This document shows positions 42,118 to 52,240 of a stretch of 64,000 nucleotides of DNA, piece by piece. The notes beneath the pieces were generated by a model, which was not told where the DNA came from, made no database searches, and saw nothing but the letters and a program-made list of their open reading frames with translations. A program made the position numbers and the translations under genes. Source of the DNA: Kribbella catacumbae DSM 19601. GTDB lineage: Bacteria > Actinomycetota > Actinomycetes > Propionibacteriales > Kribbellaceae. The stretch lies in the NCBI RefSeq assembly GCF_000372465.1, contig NZ_AQUZ01000012.1, forward strand, positions 124,355 to 188,354, given 5' to 3'. Each line of letters starts with the position of its first letter. Position 1 is the first letter of the stretch.

Positions 42118-44790
42118 ATGCCCGTCGCCCCGGACAGCTGGACCCCTGGTGGACCATTGACCGCGGACAAGCTCACCACCGAGTACGCCGATCGCCCACT
42201 CGGCACCGACGCCACCCGGCCCCGGCTCGGGTGGATCGCGACCGCACCCGGCTACGGCGCGACCCAATCGGCGTACCAACTGCTGGTCGCATCGGATCCT
42301 GACCTGCTGACGCCGGAGATGGCCGACGTCTGGGACTCCGGGCAGGTGGCGTCCGCCAAGACCTTCGGCATCGAGTACGACGGCCCGGCACTCGCCCCAC
42401 GGACCTGCTATCACTGGGCCGTCCGACTGTGGGACGGCCTGGACCGGATCGGGCGCTGGAGTCAGCCGAGTTGGTTCGAGACCGGGCTGCTCGGCGAGGG
42501 CTTCGGTGATGCGGAGTGGATCGGCGCTCGCGACGAAGTACGCGACGAGGACGTCCCGGCACCCCTGCTCCGGCGAGCTTTCGCGCTACAAAAGCCGGTG
42601 GAGCGGGCGCGGCTCTATGCGAGCGGTCTGGCCTACCAAGAACTACGGATCAACGGTCAGCGCATCGGCGACTCGGTACTCGATCCGGGGTTCACTGACT
42701 ACGACGACACCGTGCTATCGGTCGCGTACGACGTGACAGAGCTGCTGCGGTCCGGCGACAACGTGATCGGCGCCGAGCTCGGCCGAGGCTTCTTCGGGCT
42801 GAACACCCCCAACACCTGGCGCTGGCACCAGACGCCGTGGAACGCCGAGCCGCGCCTGCTCGCCCGGCTCGTGATCGAGCACACCGACGGCAGCGCGACC
42901 GAGATTGTCAGCGACAACGCATGGCGAGTCACCGACGGGCCGACCCGCTCCGACTCGTTGTTCTGCGGCGAGACCTACGACGCGCGGCTACACCCGGCCG
43001 GCTGGGACGACGCGGGCTTCGACGACTCCGGATGGGCGACGGCGCTCGTCGTACCGGCGCCGCGTGGTCAGGTTCGGGCGCAGGAGCATGAACCGATCCG
43101 GGTGATCGAGGACGTCGCACCGGTGGCGTTCACTCAGCCAAGGCCGGGTGTGTGGCTCGCCGACTTCGGCCGGACCACAGCGGGCTGGACAAAGCTGCGG
43201 GTAACCGCCCCGGCTGGTACGACGATCAGCCTCACCCATGGCGAGTGGTTGCTTGCCGACGGCACCGTCTTCGCACAGAACAAGCACGTACACAAGGATC
43301 GCTTCCAGCGCGACGAATACATTGCCGCAGGCAACGGTGTCGAGGAGTGGGAGCCGCGCTTCTCGTACAAGGGCTTCCGCTACGTGCAGCTCGAGGGCTT
43401 CCCCGGCGAACCGAGGGCCGACTCGGTGACGATGCGCGTGGTGCACTCCGACGTCGCGGAGATCAGCCGGTTCAGCGCGAGTCAGCCGCTCTACGAGCAG
43501 ATCGACCAGGCGATGCGACGGACCGTGCTGAACAACCTGCACGGCATCCCGACCGACACCCCGAAGCTGGAGAAGAACGGCTGGACCGGCGACGCCCAAG
43601 TCGGTGCCCCGACGATGGCAGGCACGCTCGGCATGGCTCGCTTCTTCACCAAATGGCTCGGCGATCTCCGCGACAGCCAGGACTCCGAGGGCCGGCTGCC
43701 AGTGATCGTGCCGACCGGCGACTGGGGCTACACCGAACTCGCCCCCGCCACCGAGTGGTCGACCGTCTACCCGTTCATTCTGCGCGAGATGCACCGCTGG
43801 TACGGCGACGAACGCCTGCTCGCCGACCACTGGGACGCCGTACTGCGCTATCTCGACTACGAACTCGACCGGGTCGAAGACGGGTTGTCATTGAGCGTCC
43901 TCGGCGACTGGATCCCGCCCGGCTACCCCGACGGCCCGCCACCCGAGGACCGCCGCCTCACCGGTACTGCGTACCTGTACCGCGCCGTCCTCGCGACGGC
44001 TGAGATCGGCGAGATCCTTGGCCGGCCTGCTGATGCCGATCGACTGCGCAAGGCCGCCGGTGAACTCGCTGACGGTCTGAACCGCGCCTTCCTGGACCGC
44101 TCAGCCGGCATCTACCGGTCGCAAGAGGATCCGGACTATCGGCAAACGTCGAACGCAGTACCGCTCGCCTTCGGGCTGGTACCCGAAGACCTTGTCCCCG
44201 CGGTCGTGGCGAACCTGGTGGCCGACATCGAGTCGCGTGGATTCCACCTCAACACCGGCTGCCTCGGCGTCGGCGTACTGCTCCCGGTGTTGACCGCACA
44301 CGGTCATGCCGACGTGGCGGCCAAGGTGGCGCTGCAGCGGTCGTATCCCAGCTGGGGTTACTGGTTCGACAACGGCGCCGACACGATGTGGGAGATGTGG
44401 GAGACGGACACACGGTCTCGCAACCACTACTTCCAGGGCACAGTCGCGCAGTGGCTGCTGGAGAACGTGGCCGGCCTGCGCAACCTGGAGCGCGGCTGGG
44501 AGCGCATCCTCGTCCGGCCGGACGCACGCTCACAGGTAGCCTCGGCATCGCTGCGGACCGACACGGTTCGTGGCCGGGTCGCGGTGTCGTGGCGGCAAAT
44601 CGGGCGGGTGTTCCAGCTCGAAGTACAGGTGCCGGTTGGTGCGACTGCCGAAGTACACGTGCCGTCGGAGACAGCTAGCGACGTAACGGCCGTACCGGCG
44701 CCTTATGTGGGTGAACCGGTCCACCGCGACGGCTACTGCGTCTACACCGTGCCGTCAGGTCACTGGAACTTCACGTCGCGGACTTCGTGA
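42118..44790 (+). CDS. GH78 alpha-L-rhamnosidase
   Basis: 890 aa, no signal peptide, so intracellular. N-terminal beta domains (residues 1-400) include GLAYQELRINGQRIGDSVLDPGFTDYD. The (alpha/alpha)6 catalytic core begins LHGIPTDTPKLEKNGWTGDAQ, which carries the family's acidic residues, and continues with WGYWFDNGADTMWEMW. It releases L-rhamnose from plant glycosides or rhamnogalacturonan fragments. GAGGAG precedes ATG 42118 and a 24-bp operator lies upstream. The 3' end overlaps trmB by 20 bp. Confidence 0.94.
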   Translation: MPVAPDSWTPGGPLTADKLTTEYADRPLGTDATRPRLGWIATAPGYGATQSAYQLLVASDPDLLTPEMADVWDSGQVASAKTFGIEYDGPALAPRTCYHWAVRLWDGLDRIGRWSQPSWFETGLLGEGFGDAEWIGARDEVRDEDVPAPLLRRAFALQKPVERARLYASGLAYQELRINGQRIGDSVLDPGFTDYDDTVLSVAYDVTELLRSGDNVIGAELGRGFFGLNTPNTWRWHQTPWNAEPRLLARLVIEHTDGSATEIVSDNAWRVTDGPTRSDSLFCGETYDARLHPAGWDDAGFDDSGWATALVVPAPRGQVRAQEHEPIRVIEDVAPVAFTQPRPGVWLADFGRTTAGWTKLRVTAPAGTTISLTHGEWLLADGTVFAQNKHVHKDRFQRDEYIAAGNGVEEWEPRFSYKGFRYVQLEGFPGEPRADSVTMRVVHSDVAEISRFSASQPLYEQIDQAMRRTVLNNLHGIPTDTPKLEKNGWTGDAQVGAPTMAGTLGMARFFTKWLGDLRDSQDSEGRLPVIVPTGDWGYTELAPATEWSTVYPFILREMHRWYGDERLLADHWDAVLRYLDYELDRVEDGLSLSVLGDWIPPGYPDGPPPEDRRLTGTAYLYRAVLATAEIGEILGRPADADRLRKAAGELADGLNRAFLDRSAGIYRSQEDPDYRQTSNAVPLAFGLVPEDLVPAVVANLVADIESRGFHLNTGCLGVGVLLPVLTAHGHADVAAKVALQRSYPSWGYWFDNGADTMWEMWETDTRSRNHYFQGTVAQWLLENVAGLRNLERGWERILVRPDARSQVASASLRTDTVRGRVAVSWRQIGRVFQLEVQVPVGATAEVHVPSETASDVTAVPAPYVGEPVHRDGYCVYTVPSGHWNFTSRTS

Positions 44791-45472
44791 ACATCAGGTC
44801 GCGGCAGACCCTGCCCTCAGCATGCGCCCGGGACTCGAACTTGGTGACCGGGCGCCACTCGGGACGCGGGGCCCAGCCGTCGTACTCGTTGACCAACTGC
44901 TTCTCGGCGGTGCAGATCGCCAGCATGTCGTCGGCGTAGTGCTGCCAGTCCGTTGCCAAGTGCAACCTTCCGCCCGGGCTCAGCCGGGAGGCCAGCAGCT
45001 TCACGAACGGCGCGGTGATCAGCCGGCGCTTGTGGTGCCGCTTCTTCGGCCACGGATCCGGAAAGAACACCCGTACTCCGGCCAGTGACTCCGGCGGCAA
45101 GTGGTCCCGCAGGAAGTCGAGCGCGTCACCATGCAGGAGCCGGACGTTGTCGAGTTCGTACTTCTCGACCCACAACATGAGCTGCCCGAGACCGGCCGGA
45201 TACACCTCGGCGGCGAGGTGGTTGACCTCCGGCGCCTGCTGGGCGAGCTGTGAGGTGCCCTCCCCCATCCCGGAGCCGATCTCCAGCACGGTAGGCGCTT
45301 CCCGCCCGAACCACGCGGCCAGGTCGACGTCACCGGCCGGCAGATCCTCGAGCTTGCGCCCCAACTCACCCCAGTTGGTCTCCCAGACCCGCTGCTGCCC
45401 CACCGTCATCCGAACACTCCGCCGGACATGGCTGAACACCCCAGCCTGCCTGACCTGATCCACCGTCTCCAC
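44771..45472 (-). CDS. trmB: tRNA (guanine-N7)-methyltransferase
   Basis: 233 aa. Methylates G46 of tRNAs. The SAM motif is VLEIGSGMGEGTSQLA. FFPDPWPKKRHHKRRL is the TrmB signature, and WQHYADDML and VTKFESRAHAEGR complete the family pattern. The start is uncertain: GTG 45472 is chosen, with GTG 45463 and ATG 45409 (MTVGQQRVW) as alternatives. An ATG further upstream lies inside the family A repeat and is rejected. Confidence 0.9.
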   Translation of the reverse strand: METVDQVRQAGVFSHVRRSVRMTVGQQRVWETNWGELGRKLEDLPAGDVDLAAWFGREAPTVLEIGSGMGEGTSQLAQQAPEVNHLAAEVYPAGLGQLMLWVEKYELDNVRLLHGDALDFLRDHLPPESLAGVRVFFPDPWPKKRHHKRRLITAPFVKLLASRLSPGGRLHLATDWQHYADDMLAICTAEKQLVNEYDGWAPRPEWRPVTKFESRAHAEGRVCRDLMFTKSAT

Positions 45473-45492
45473 CCGCCAATCGTAGGGCGAGT

Positions 45493-45592
45493 GTCCCGAC
45501 CGACAGGACATAGTGCCCTTACTCCGCTCCGCAGGACCGTGGCTGAGCGTGGGAGGCCGAGGTCAGCCGGACTATGTCCTGTCGGTCGGGAC
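45493..45592. repeat. 100-bp palindromic element, family A, copy 2
   Basis: The same 22-bp perfect terminal arms as at 28531 (left 45493-45514, right 45571-45592), again exactly 100 bp. Its core in reverse complement resembles that of copy 1 around CCACGCTCA and GGTCC. It separates trmB and glnE. Confidence 0.9.
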
Positions 45593-45640
45593 AAAGTGGC
45601 CGACCGGCTATGCGTCGATGAACTGGAACGGCGCCGGCGG

Positions 45641-48600
45641 TCAGTCGCCCCAGAACAGGCGATCTACTACGTTGCGGGCCTGGCGGGTTCGGCGGAGGTA
45701 GGCGTCGGAGAAGCGGCCGGTTTCGTCGGCGTTGTAGCCGCAGATCTGGGCGACGGCGGCGAGGTCGCGGGGATCGCGTGGGAGGGAGTCGCCGGGGCGG
45801 GCGCGGACGAGCATGATCGCGTTGCGGATCCGGGTCGCCAGCTCCCAGGCGCGACTCAGGATGTCGGCGTCGGGCGCTTCGACCAGGCCGACGTCGACGG
45901 CAGCGCGGACGGCACCGAGGGTGCGGGTCGTGCGGAGCTCCTCGACCCGGTGGGCGTAGCGCATCTGCAGCAGCTGGACGGTCCACTCGATGTCGGCCAG
46001 TCCCCCGCGGCCGAGTTTGGTGTGGGTCGCGGGATCGGCACCGCGCGGAAGGCGCTCGGCGTCCACGCGAGCCTTGATCCGGCGGATTTCCATCACGTCG
46101 CGTTCCTGGATGCCGCCCGCCGGGTAGCGTAGCGGGTCGATCAGCTCGCGGAATGCCTTGCACAGCTCGGCATCGCCGCACAGCGGGTCGGCGCGCAGCA
46201 GCGCCTGCGCCTCCCACACGGCCGACCAGCGGGCGTAGTACGACGCGTAGGAAGCGAGGGTGCGCACCAACGGTCCCTGACGGCCCTCCGGTCGCAGGTC
46301 GGCGTCGATCGCGACGGCTGGGTCGGCACCGGGCAGAGCCAGCAGCCGTCGCAGCTCGGTCGCGACCTGGGTGGCGAAGTCGGTCGCCGCCTTCTCGGAG
46401 GCGCCGGGCAGCGGGTCGTGCACGAACATGACGTCGGCGTCGCTGCCATAGCTCAGCTCATGCCCACCGAACCGGCCCATCGCGACGATCGCCATCCGCG
46501 TCGGCTCAGGCTCGCCCTTCGCCACGGTCCGTCGGGCGACCTCGAGAGCGGCAGTCAGCGTCGCCACCGAGATGGTCGTCAGCGCCTCGCCCACGACCTC
46601 GACCTCGAGCAGCCCCGACAGATCCGCCGCAGCAACCCGGAACAGCTCGCGCCGCCGAGCTCCACGAATAGCCGCGACCGCCGCCTCGGGCTCATCCTGG
46701 CGACGGCCCGCCGCGGACATCTCGGTCAGCAGCGACTCCTGCGCACGCGGCGCCAGTTCGCGCTCGTCGGCGAGCATCGCGGTCGCCTCCGGAGCGCGCT
46801 GCAACAGGTCAACGGCGTACCGGCCGCTGGCGAGCAAGTGAGCGAGTCGCTCGGCCGAAGCGCCCTCGTCGCGCAACTGACGCAGGTACCAAGGGGTTGA
46901 GCCCAGCGAATCAGAGATCGTCCGGAAGGCGAGCAACCCCGCGTCCGGATCCGGCGACTCGGCAAACCACCCGAGCATCGCCGGCAGCAACGCCCGCTGG
47001 ATCGACGACCGCCGCGAGACCCCCTCGGACAAGGCCTCGATGTGACGCAACGCGGACGACGGATCGGCGTACCCGAGGGCGGTCAGCCGCTGCTTGGCGG
47101 CCTCGGGCGTCAGCCGTACTTCGCCACCCGGGATCCGCGCGACCGCGGCGAGCAGGGGCCGGTAGAAGAGCTTCTCGTGCAGCCGCCGTACTTCGAGCGC
47201 GTGCTTCTTCCACGCCGAGGTCAGGTCATCGACGGGATTCTTCGTGAACCCCAATGAGCGCCCGAGCCGGCGCAGATCGTCGTCGTCCTCAGGAACCGAA
47301 TGCGTCCGCCGCAACCGATACAGCTGGATCCGATGCTCCATCGACCGCAGGAACCGATAAGCATCAGCCAGTACTGCGCCGTCGGTCCTGCCCACATACC
47401 CAGAGCCGGTCAGTTGCTCGAGCGCGACCAACGTCGTCCCACTCCGCACCGACTCGTCACTGCGACCATGCACCAACTGCAGCAGCTGTACTGCGAACTC
47501 CACGTCCCGCAATCCACCGGGCCCGAGCTTGAGCTGGCGATCCGCGTCGGCGGCCGGGATGTGGTCGACCACCCGCCGCCGCATCGACTGGACGTCGTCG
47601 ACGAAGCCTGGACGGTCAGCGGCCGACCACACCAGCTGGCGCGTTTTCTCGGCGTACTCCTGACCGAGCTCGGCATCGCCGGCGACTGCACGCGCCTTGA
47701 GCAGCGCCTGGAACTCCCAGGTCTTCGCCCAGCGCTGGTAGTACGCGAGGTGGCTGTCGAGCGTGCGCACGAGTGGACCCGACTTGCCCTCTGGGCGCAG
47801 CGCGGCGTCGACCGGCCAGAGGGTGCCTTCGGCGGTGTGTGCCGAGCAGATCCGCATGGTCGCGGAGGCCAGCTGGGTGGCGGTCTTCAGGGCAGGTGCT
47901 TCCGGCTCGCCGGTTAGCGGTTCGGCGACGAAGAGTACGTCGACGTCGCTGACGTAGTTCAGTTCGCGGCCGCCACACTTGCCCATAGCAACAATCGCGA
48001 GGCGGCAGTCGGCGGCGTTGGGATGCAGGGCGAAGTACTCGTTGCGGGCGATCTGGAGCGCCGTCTCCAAGGCGCCGCCGGCAAGATCAGCCAGTACTGC
48101 GGCCGTCTCGTCGACGAGCAGTCCTTCGGCGAGATCCCGTGCCGCCAGTCGCAGCAACAGCCGGCGGTACTCGACCCGCAATTCGTCTACCGGGTGCTCT
48201 GCGTCGACGGCCGTCGCGAGGCAGGCGGCGACATCGTCGAGAGTTGGCCGGGACGCCGCCAACGCGGGGTCTGCCAGGTCGTACCAGTGCCGTGGATGCA
48301 CGCTCAGGTGCCGCCCGAACGCCTCGCTCGCGCCGAGCACGTACACGAGTCGCCGGCGGAAGTCGCCGTCCATGTCGAGCGTGCGTGCGAACGCGGCGAG
48401 ATCGAAGCCGTTGGCGTGCAGCGACTCGGCCATCGCGAGCAGACCGGTCAGCGCGAGGTCGGGATCGGCAGACTCCGACAGCGAGGCGATCAGGTGGTCG
48501 CCGGCCATCGGGCTGTGCTCACCTGGCTCGCTCGGAGCATCCAGGGCGTCCAGCTGGTCGAGCATCCGCCCGGCCCGCGCCGAGTCGGCAAACCCAGCCC

Positions 48601-48643
48601 GCGCCAACCGCCCCGCCCCAGAAACCCTCCGCACCTCCGCCAC
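45641..48643 (-). CDS. glnE: Glutamine synthetase adenylyltransferase/deadenylase
   Basis: 1000 aa bifunctional enzyme that adds AMP to, and removes it from, the GlnA tyrosine in response to nitrogen. Two nucleotidyltransferase halves are evident. The N-terminal one has MGKCGGRELNYVSDVDVLFV and the C-terminal one has MGRFGGHELSYGSDADVMFV, each with the G-x-D-x-D metal motif, plus LRPEGKSGPLVRTLDSH and LRPEGRQGPLVRTL. Its target, with Tyr in [10 protein letters not shown], is at 1-714; glnA2 lies downstream on the chromosome at 50900. Confidence 0.97.
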   Translation of the reverse strand: MAEVRRVSGAGRLARAGFADSARAGRMLDQLDALDAPSEPGEHSPMAGDHLIASLSESADPDLALTGLLAMAESLHANGFDLAAFARTLDMDGDFRRRLVYVLGASEAFGRHLSVHPRHWYDLADPALAASRPTLDDVAACLATAVDAEHPVDELRVEYRRLLLRLAARDLAEGLLVDETAAVLADLAGGALETALQIARNEYFALHPNAADCRLAIVAMGKCGGRELNYVSDVDVLFVAEPLTGEPEAPALKTATQLASATMRICSAHTAEGTLWPVDAALRPEGKSGPLVRTLDSHLAYYQRWAKTWEFQALLKARAVAGDAELGQEYAEKTRQLVWSAADRPGFVDDVQSMRRRVVDHIPAADADRQLKLGPGGLRDVEFAVQLLQLVHGRSDESVRSGTTLVALEQLTGSGYVGRTDGAVLADAYRFLRSMEHRIQLYRLRRTHSVPEDDDDLRRLGRSLGFTKNPVDDLTSAWKKHALEVRRLHEKLFYRPLLAAVARIPGGEVRLTPEAAKQRLTALGYADPSSALRHIEALSEGVSRRSSIQRALLPAMLGWFAESPDPDAGLLAFRTISDSLGSTPWYLRQLRDEGASAERLAHLLASGRYAVDLLQRAPEATAMLADERELAPRAQESLLTEMSAAGRRQDEPEAAVAAIRGARRRELFRVAAADLSGLLEVEVVGEALTTISVATLTAALEVARRTVAKGEPEPTRMAIVAMGRFGGHELSYGSDADVMFVHDPLPGASEKAATDFATQVATELRRLLALPGADPAVAIDADLRPEGRQGPLVRTLASYASYYARWSAVWEAQALLRADPLCGDAELCKAFRELIDPLRYPAGGIQERDVMEIRRIKARVDAERLPRGADPATHTKLGRGGLADIEWTVQLLQMRYAHRVEELRTTRTLGAVRAAVDVGLVEAPDADILSRAWELATRIRNAIMLVRARPGDSLPRDPRDLAAVAQICGYNADETGRFSDAYLRRTRQARNVVDRLFWGD

Positions 48644-48888
48644 CCCGCAACTCTAGTGGCGACCACCCCCGCACGACCCCGCCCACCGTGTCGGCGGCCA
48701 GCCGCAGCTCCAGGGGAGGCCAGCCGCAGCGCCAGGGCAGGTCGGCCGTCGTGTTGGGGCGAGTCGGACGGTCGGTCGGCTCTCCCGAGACAGATCTCGG
48801 CCAGCGCGCGGGGGGATTGCGGCGGGATTGCGGTCAACACACGGAGTTGCCTGGCATATTCGGGCTGTAGTCGGCATGATGGCTGGTT

Positions 48889-49368
48889 ATGGTCATGATG
48901 ACGGGGTCGCTTGCTGTTCGGGGCACGGTGGTCTGGTTGACGCCCCAGCAGGGTGGGCGAGTGTCCGGGCCGCCTGAGCCGGACTACGACTACGACTACT
49001 CAGCTACCGCTTACCTCCCACCGAGGACGCCGGAAGACGGGCAGGCCGGGCTCTCCTTGCGCCGGTTCGCGCCAGGCGCCTGGCGTACTCCGGCGGAGGG
49101 CATCCTGGTGCCCGCCAAGGGCAACCGCGCCCAGCAGGTGGTGCCCGGCAACATCGTGGTGATCACCGAAGGCGTCCGCCCGGTCGGCCTCCTCACGGTC
49201 GAGGAGGTCAACGCACTCGCCCCCGACGGTACGGCGGTGGTCGAACGCGCCCCAGAAGTCGACATCACCGGCCTCACCGCACTACGCGCGCCGGACGCCG
49301 ACACGCCGTACCGCCACTCCACCGCTTCCTCACGGTGGAGCACGCACGAACGCGCCGGCGCCGGCTAA
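48889..49368 (+). CDS. Conserved-looking hypothetical protein
   Basis: 159 aa, no recognised domain. A Tyr/Asp run (EPDYDYDYSATAYLPP) is followed by a compact central part with ILVPAKGNRAQQVVPGNIVVITEGVRPVGLLTVEEVNAL. ATG 48889 or 48898 could be the start; no strong ribosome site is seen. It stops next to the convergent secreted-protein gene (49369). I do not recognise it. Confidence 0.55.
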   Translation: MVMMTGSLAVRGTVVWLTPQQGGRVSGPPEPDYDYDYSATAYLPPRTPEDGQAGLSLRRFAPGAWRTPAEGILVPAKGNRAQQVVPGNIVVITEGVRPVGLLTVEEVNALAPDGTAVVERAPEVDITGLTALRAPDADTPYRHSTASSRWSTHERAGAG

Positions 49369-50355
49369 CTACTGAGCAGCCATCTGGTTCAGTACTGCGA
49401 ACTTGTCCGCGGCGCCGCCGTTGGAGGCGACCACGATCTTGCGCGTGATGGTGTGGCTGCCGCCGGCGGGAAGGTCGAGCTTGAACTTGCTCATCGTGAA
49501 GTTGCTCTGCGAGTAGCCCGTGAAGGCGCCGCTGTCAGTGCTGTAGATCAGGCCATAGGTCTGGTTGTCCGGCCCCGTGCCCGCCTGCCCGATCCACCGC
49601 TTCGCGTTCGGAACCTGGCTGAACGGACCACCGCTGGTGATGACCGGGAAGCCTGACACAGCCGAGCGCGAGCCCGCACCGTCGTGGTCGAGTGCATCTC
49701 CTGCCCACACCGGCAGCGCGGCGGCCGAATCGTTGGTGAAGGTCGTCGAGGCGGTGATGAACTGGTCGTCCGCCGTCGCCGTGTACGTGGTCACGAGCTT
49801 CAGTCCGGGGTGCTCGGCAGACGTCCCGGTCACCCGCACGACCGCCTTCGAACCGGTGTTCTCGACGACCTGTACGTCGTTCGACCGGGTCTGGAGCTGA
49901 GCGACCAGGTTGGTGTGGTCGTCGGCGACGGCATCGGCGTCCTGGAACACCTTGTAGAGCAGGTGGAGCGAGCCAGTCGAGCCTGGGCAGGAGAAGGTCA
50001 GCGCCAGCTCGGCGTACGGTTTCCCGGCGCGGCTCGCGATCGACGTACCGGCGAGCCCGGGCTCGCAGGCGGCGCCGTCGAGCGAGACGACCAGCCGCTC
50101 ATCGAGGTACTCCGTGAGCCTCGGCCCGGCCGCCTCGAGGGCCTCTTCCCGACGAGCGTCATCGTCAACGGGAGCACCGAGGTCGACCGCCCGGGCCAGT
50201 ACGGCGTACTCGAGGCTGAGCAGGTAGTTCACCCGCTGGCCGTCCTGGGTCACGGTCGAGTACCCGGTCGACGCGATCACGTGCGCGTCGGCCGTGGCCA
50301 CCCCACAGCCGAAGAGGACCAGCACCAATCCGGAGAAAATCGCCCACCGCCGCAT
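49369..50355 (-). CDS. Secreted protein of unknown function
   Basis: 328 aa. Signal peptide MRRWAIFSGLVLVLFGCGVATADAH. The mature part begins HVIASTGYSTVTQDGQRVNYLLSLEY and has DGAACEPGLAG and LTFSCPG, resembling the extracytoplasmic N-terminal region of HupE/UreJ-type proteins but without their membrane channel. The second half is beta-rich (FITASTTFTNDSAAALPVWAGD). ATG 50355 is preferred over 50370. Confidence 0.7.
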   Translation of the reverse strand: MRRWAIFSGLVLVLFGCGVATADAHVIASTGYSTVTQDGQRVNYLLSLEYAVLARAVDLGAPVDDDARREEALEAAGPRLTEYLDERLVVSLDGAACEPGLAGTSIASRAGKPYAELALTFSCPGSTGSLHLLYKVFQDADAVADDHTNLVAQLQTRSNDVQVVENTGSKAVVRVTGTSAEHPGLKLVTTYTATADDQFITASTTFTNDSAAALPVWAGDALDHDGAGSRSAVSGFPVITSGGPFSQVPNAKRWIGQAGTGPDNQTYGLIYSTDSGAFTGYSQSNFTMSKFKLDLPAGGSHTITRKIVVASNGGAADKFAVLNQMAAQ

Positions 50356-50486
50356 GAGATGACATCTCACGCGATCCGGACGTCCATTGAGTGACGGATC
50401 AGGAAACTATCTACCGCGCCAGCACGGCAAATAGTAACTATCTGCGATCCTGTCGCAGGACTACACAGAGTGCTATTTTCGTCACC

Positions 50487-50903
50487 ATGCGTCGATGGAA
50501 GCGGGTTGTCGCCATCCTCTTGATCGCCACGCTTGCCTTTGTGGTGGAGGGGTGGCTGTCCAGCGCGCAAGGCGCTCCACTCCTGTTCAAGACCTGCACC
50601 TACACCCGTACTGCGGATGGCGTGCGGCCGCCGTTCTCGCTGGTGCGCCACGACGTCACCCGGCTACCGGTTCGCACCCGAGCTGACCGGCAAGGAGACC
50701 TATCCCCACGGCACAGTTGCTCTAGGCAACGTTGACGGCGGCAACGGTGCGCAGTTCCTGCTGGTGCACAAGGGCTCGAAGCTGCCGGCGAAGTACACGG
50801 TCATCGGCAAGGTGACCGCGGCCTGGACGTGCTCGACAAGATCGCCGTGCGCGCAGGCCGGCCGGGCACACCGGTGTGGATCACCGCCGTACAGATCGGT
50901 TAG
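50487..50903 (+). pseudogene. Cyclophilin-type peptidyl-prolyl isomerase, broken
   Basis: A signal-like start (RRWKRVVAILLIATLAFVVEG) leads into CTYTRTADG, the N-terminal motif of actinobacterial membrane cyclophilins. About 100 residues are then missing, and the sequence resumes in another frame as YRFAPELTGKETYPHGTVAL and FLLVHKGSKLPAKYTVIGKV. A lost G near 50817 shifts the frame again before GLDVLDKIAVRAGRPGTPVW. So one internal deletion and one frameshift are visible. It runs into the convergent glnA2 stop. Confidence 0.85.
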
Positions 50904-52240
50904 AGGACGGGTAGGAGCTTGTTCAGTTCGAACGGCGTGACCTGGCGGCGGTAGTCCTGCCACTCGGCTCGCTTGTTGCGGAGGAAGAAGTCGAAGACGT
51001 GTTCGCCGAGCGTCTCGGCCACGAGCTCACTGTCTTCCATCGCCTGGATCGCCTCGGCGAGGCTGCTCGGCAGAGGCTTGATGCCCAGCGCCTTGCGCTC
51101 GCGCGGGGTCAGCGACCAGACGTCGTCCTCGGCCTCGCGCGGCAGCTCGTAGCCCTCTTCGATGCCCTTCAGCCCGGCCGCGAGCATCAGCGCGAACGCG
51201 AGGTACGGGTTCGCCGCCGAGTCCAGCGACCGGAACTCGACCCGCGAGGACTGACCCTTGTGCGGCTTGTACATCGGCACCCGGACCAGCGCGGAGCGGT
51301 TGTTGTGCCCCCACGAGATGAACGAGGGCGCCTCGTCGCCGACCGCGAGCCGCTTGTAGGAGTTCACCCACTGGTTCGTCACCGCGGTGATCTCGGCCGC
51401 GTGGTGCAGCAGCCCGGCGATGAACGCCCGCCCGGTCTTGGACAGCTGGTACTGCGCGCCGCCCTCGAAGAACGCGTTCCGGTCACCCTCGAACAAGGAC
51501 ATGTGGGTGTGCATGCCCGAGCCCGGCTGGTCGCTCAGCGGCTTCGGCATGAAGGACGCGTAGATGCCCTGGCTCAGGGCCACTTCCTTGACCACCACCC
51601 GGAACGTCATGATGTTGTCGGCCGTGCTCAGCGCGTCGGCGTACCGCAGGTCGATCTCCTGCTGGCCCGGGCCGCCCTCGTGGTGGCTGAACTCGACCGA
51701 GATGCCCATCGACTCCAGCATCGTGATCGCCTCGCGGCGGAAGTCGTTGCCGATGCCCTGCGGGGTGTGGTCGAAGTAGCCCGACGAGTCGACCGGTTCC
51801 GGGTACGTGCCGGGCGCGCCGGACAGCGACTTGAACAGGTAGAACTCGATCTCGGGGTGCGTGTAGAAGGTGAAGCCCAGGTCGGCCGCCTTCGACAGGG
51901 TCCGCTTCAGCACGTGCCGCGGGTCGGCGAACGAGGCCGAGCCGTCCGGCATGTTGATGTCGCAGAACATCCGCGCGGTGCCCATCGTCTCGCCGCGCCA
52001 GGGCAGGATCTGGAACGTCGACGGGTCCGGCTTGGCCAGCATGTCCGCCTCGGTCACCCGGGCGAAGCCCTCGATCGCGGAGCCGTCGAACCCGATCCCC
52101 TCGGCGAACGCGCCCTCCAGCTCGGCCGGCGCCACCGCCACCGACTTGAGGAACCCGAGCACGTCGGTGAACCAGAGCCGGACAAACCGTACGTCGCGCT
52201 CCTCGAGCGCGCGCAGCACGAACTCCTGCTGCTTGTCCAT
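50900..52240 (-). CDS. glnA2: Glutamine synthetase type I, second isoform
   Basis: 446 aa. GS motifs are GFDGSAIEGF, EIEFYLFKS, EGGPGQQEIDLRYADAL, PGSGMHTHMSLFEG, NQWVNSYKRL and RSALVRVPMY. At the adenylylation position the sequence is DDVWSLTPRERK, with Trp instead of Tyr, so GlnE cannot inactivate it; GlnA2 of mycobacteria and streptomycetes is likewise unmodified. GGAGAGG precedes ATG 52240. It may have a specialised role such as polyamine or cell-wall glutamine metabolism. Confidence 0.96.
   Translation of the reverse strand: MDKQQEFVLRALEERDVRFVRLWFTDVLGFLKSVAVAPAELEGAFAEGIGFDGSAIEGFARVTEADMLAKPDPSTFQILPWRGETMGTARMFCDINMPDGSASFADPRHVLKRTLSKAADLGFTFYTHPEIEFYLFKSLSGAPGTYPEPVDSSGYFDHTPQGIGNDFRREAITMLESMGISVEFSHHEGGPGQQEIDLRYADALSTADNIMTFRVVVKEVALSQGIYASFMPKPLSDQPGSGMHTHMSLFEGDRNAFFEGGAQYQLSKTGRAFIAGLLHHAAEITAVTNQWVNSYKRLAVGDEAPSFISWGHNNRSALVRVPMYKPHKGQSSRVEFRSLDSAANPYLAFALMLAAGLKGIEEGYELPREAEDDVWSLTPRERKALGIKPLPSSLAEAIQAMEDSELVAETLGEHVFDFFLRNKRAEWQDYRRQVTPFELNKLLPVL

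Noticed and set aside
45473..45511. Longer trmB start beginning in the family A repeat
   Set aside because: The first codons would be the palindromic arm itself and no ribosome site is present.
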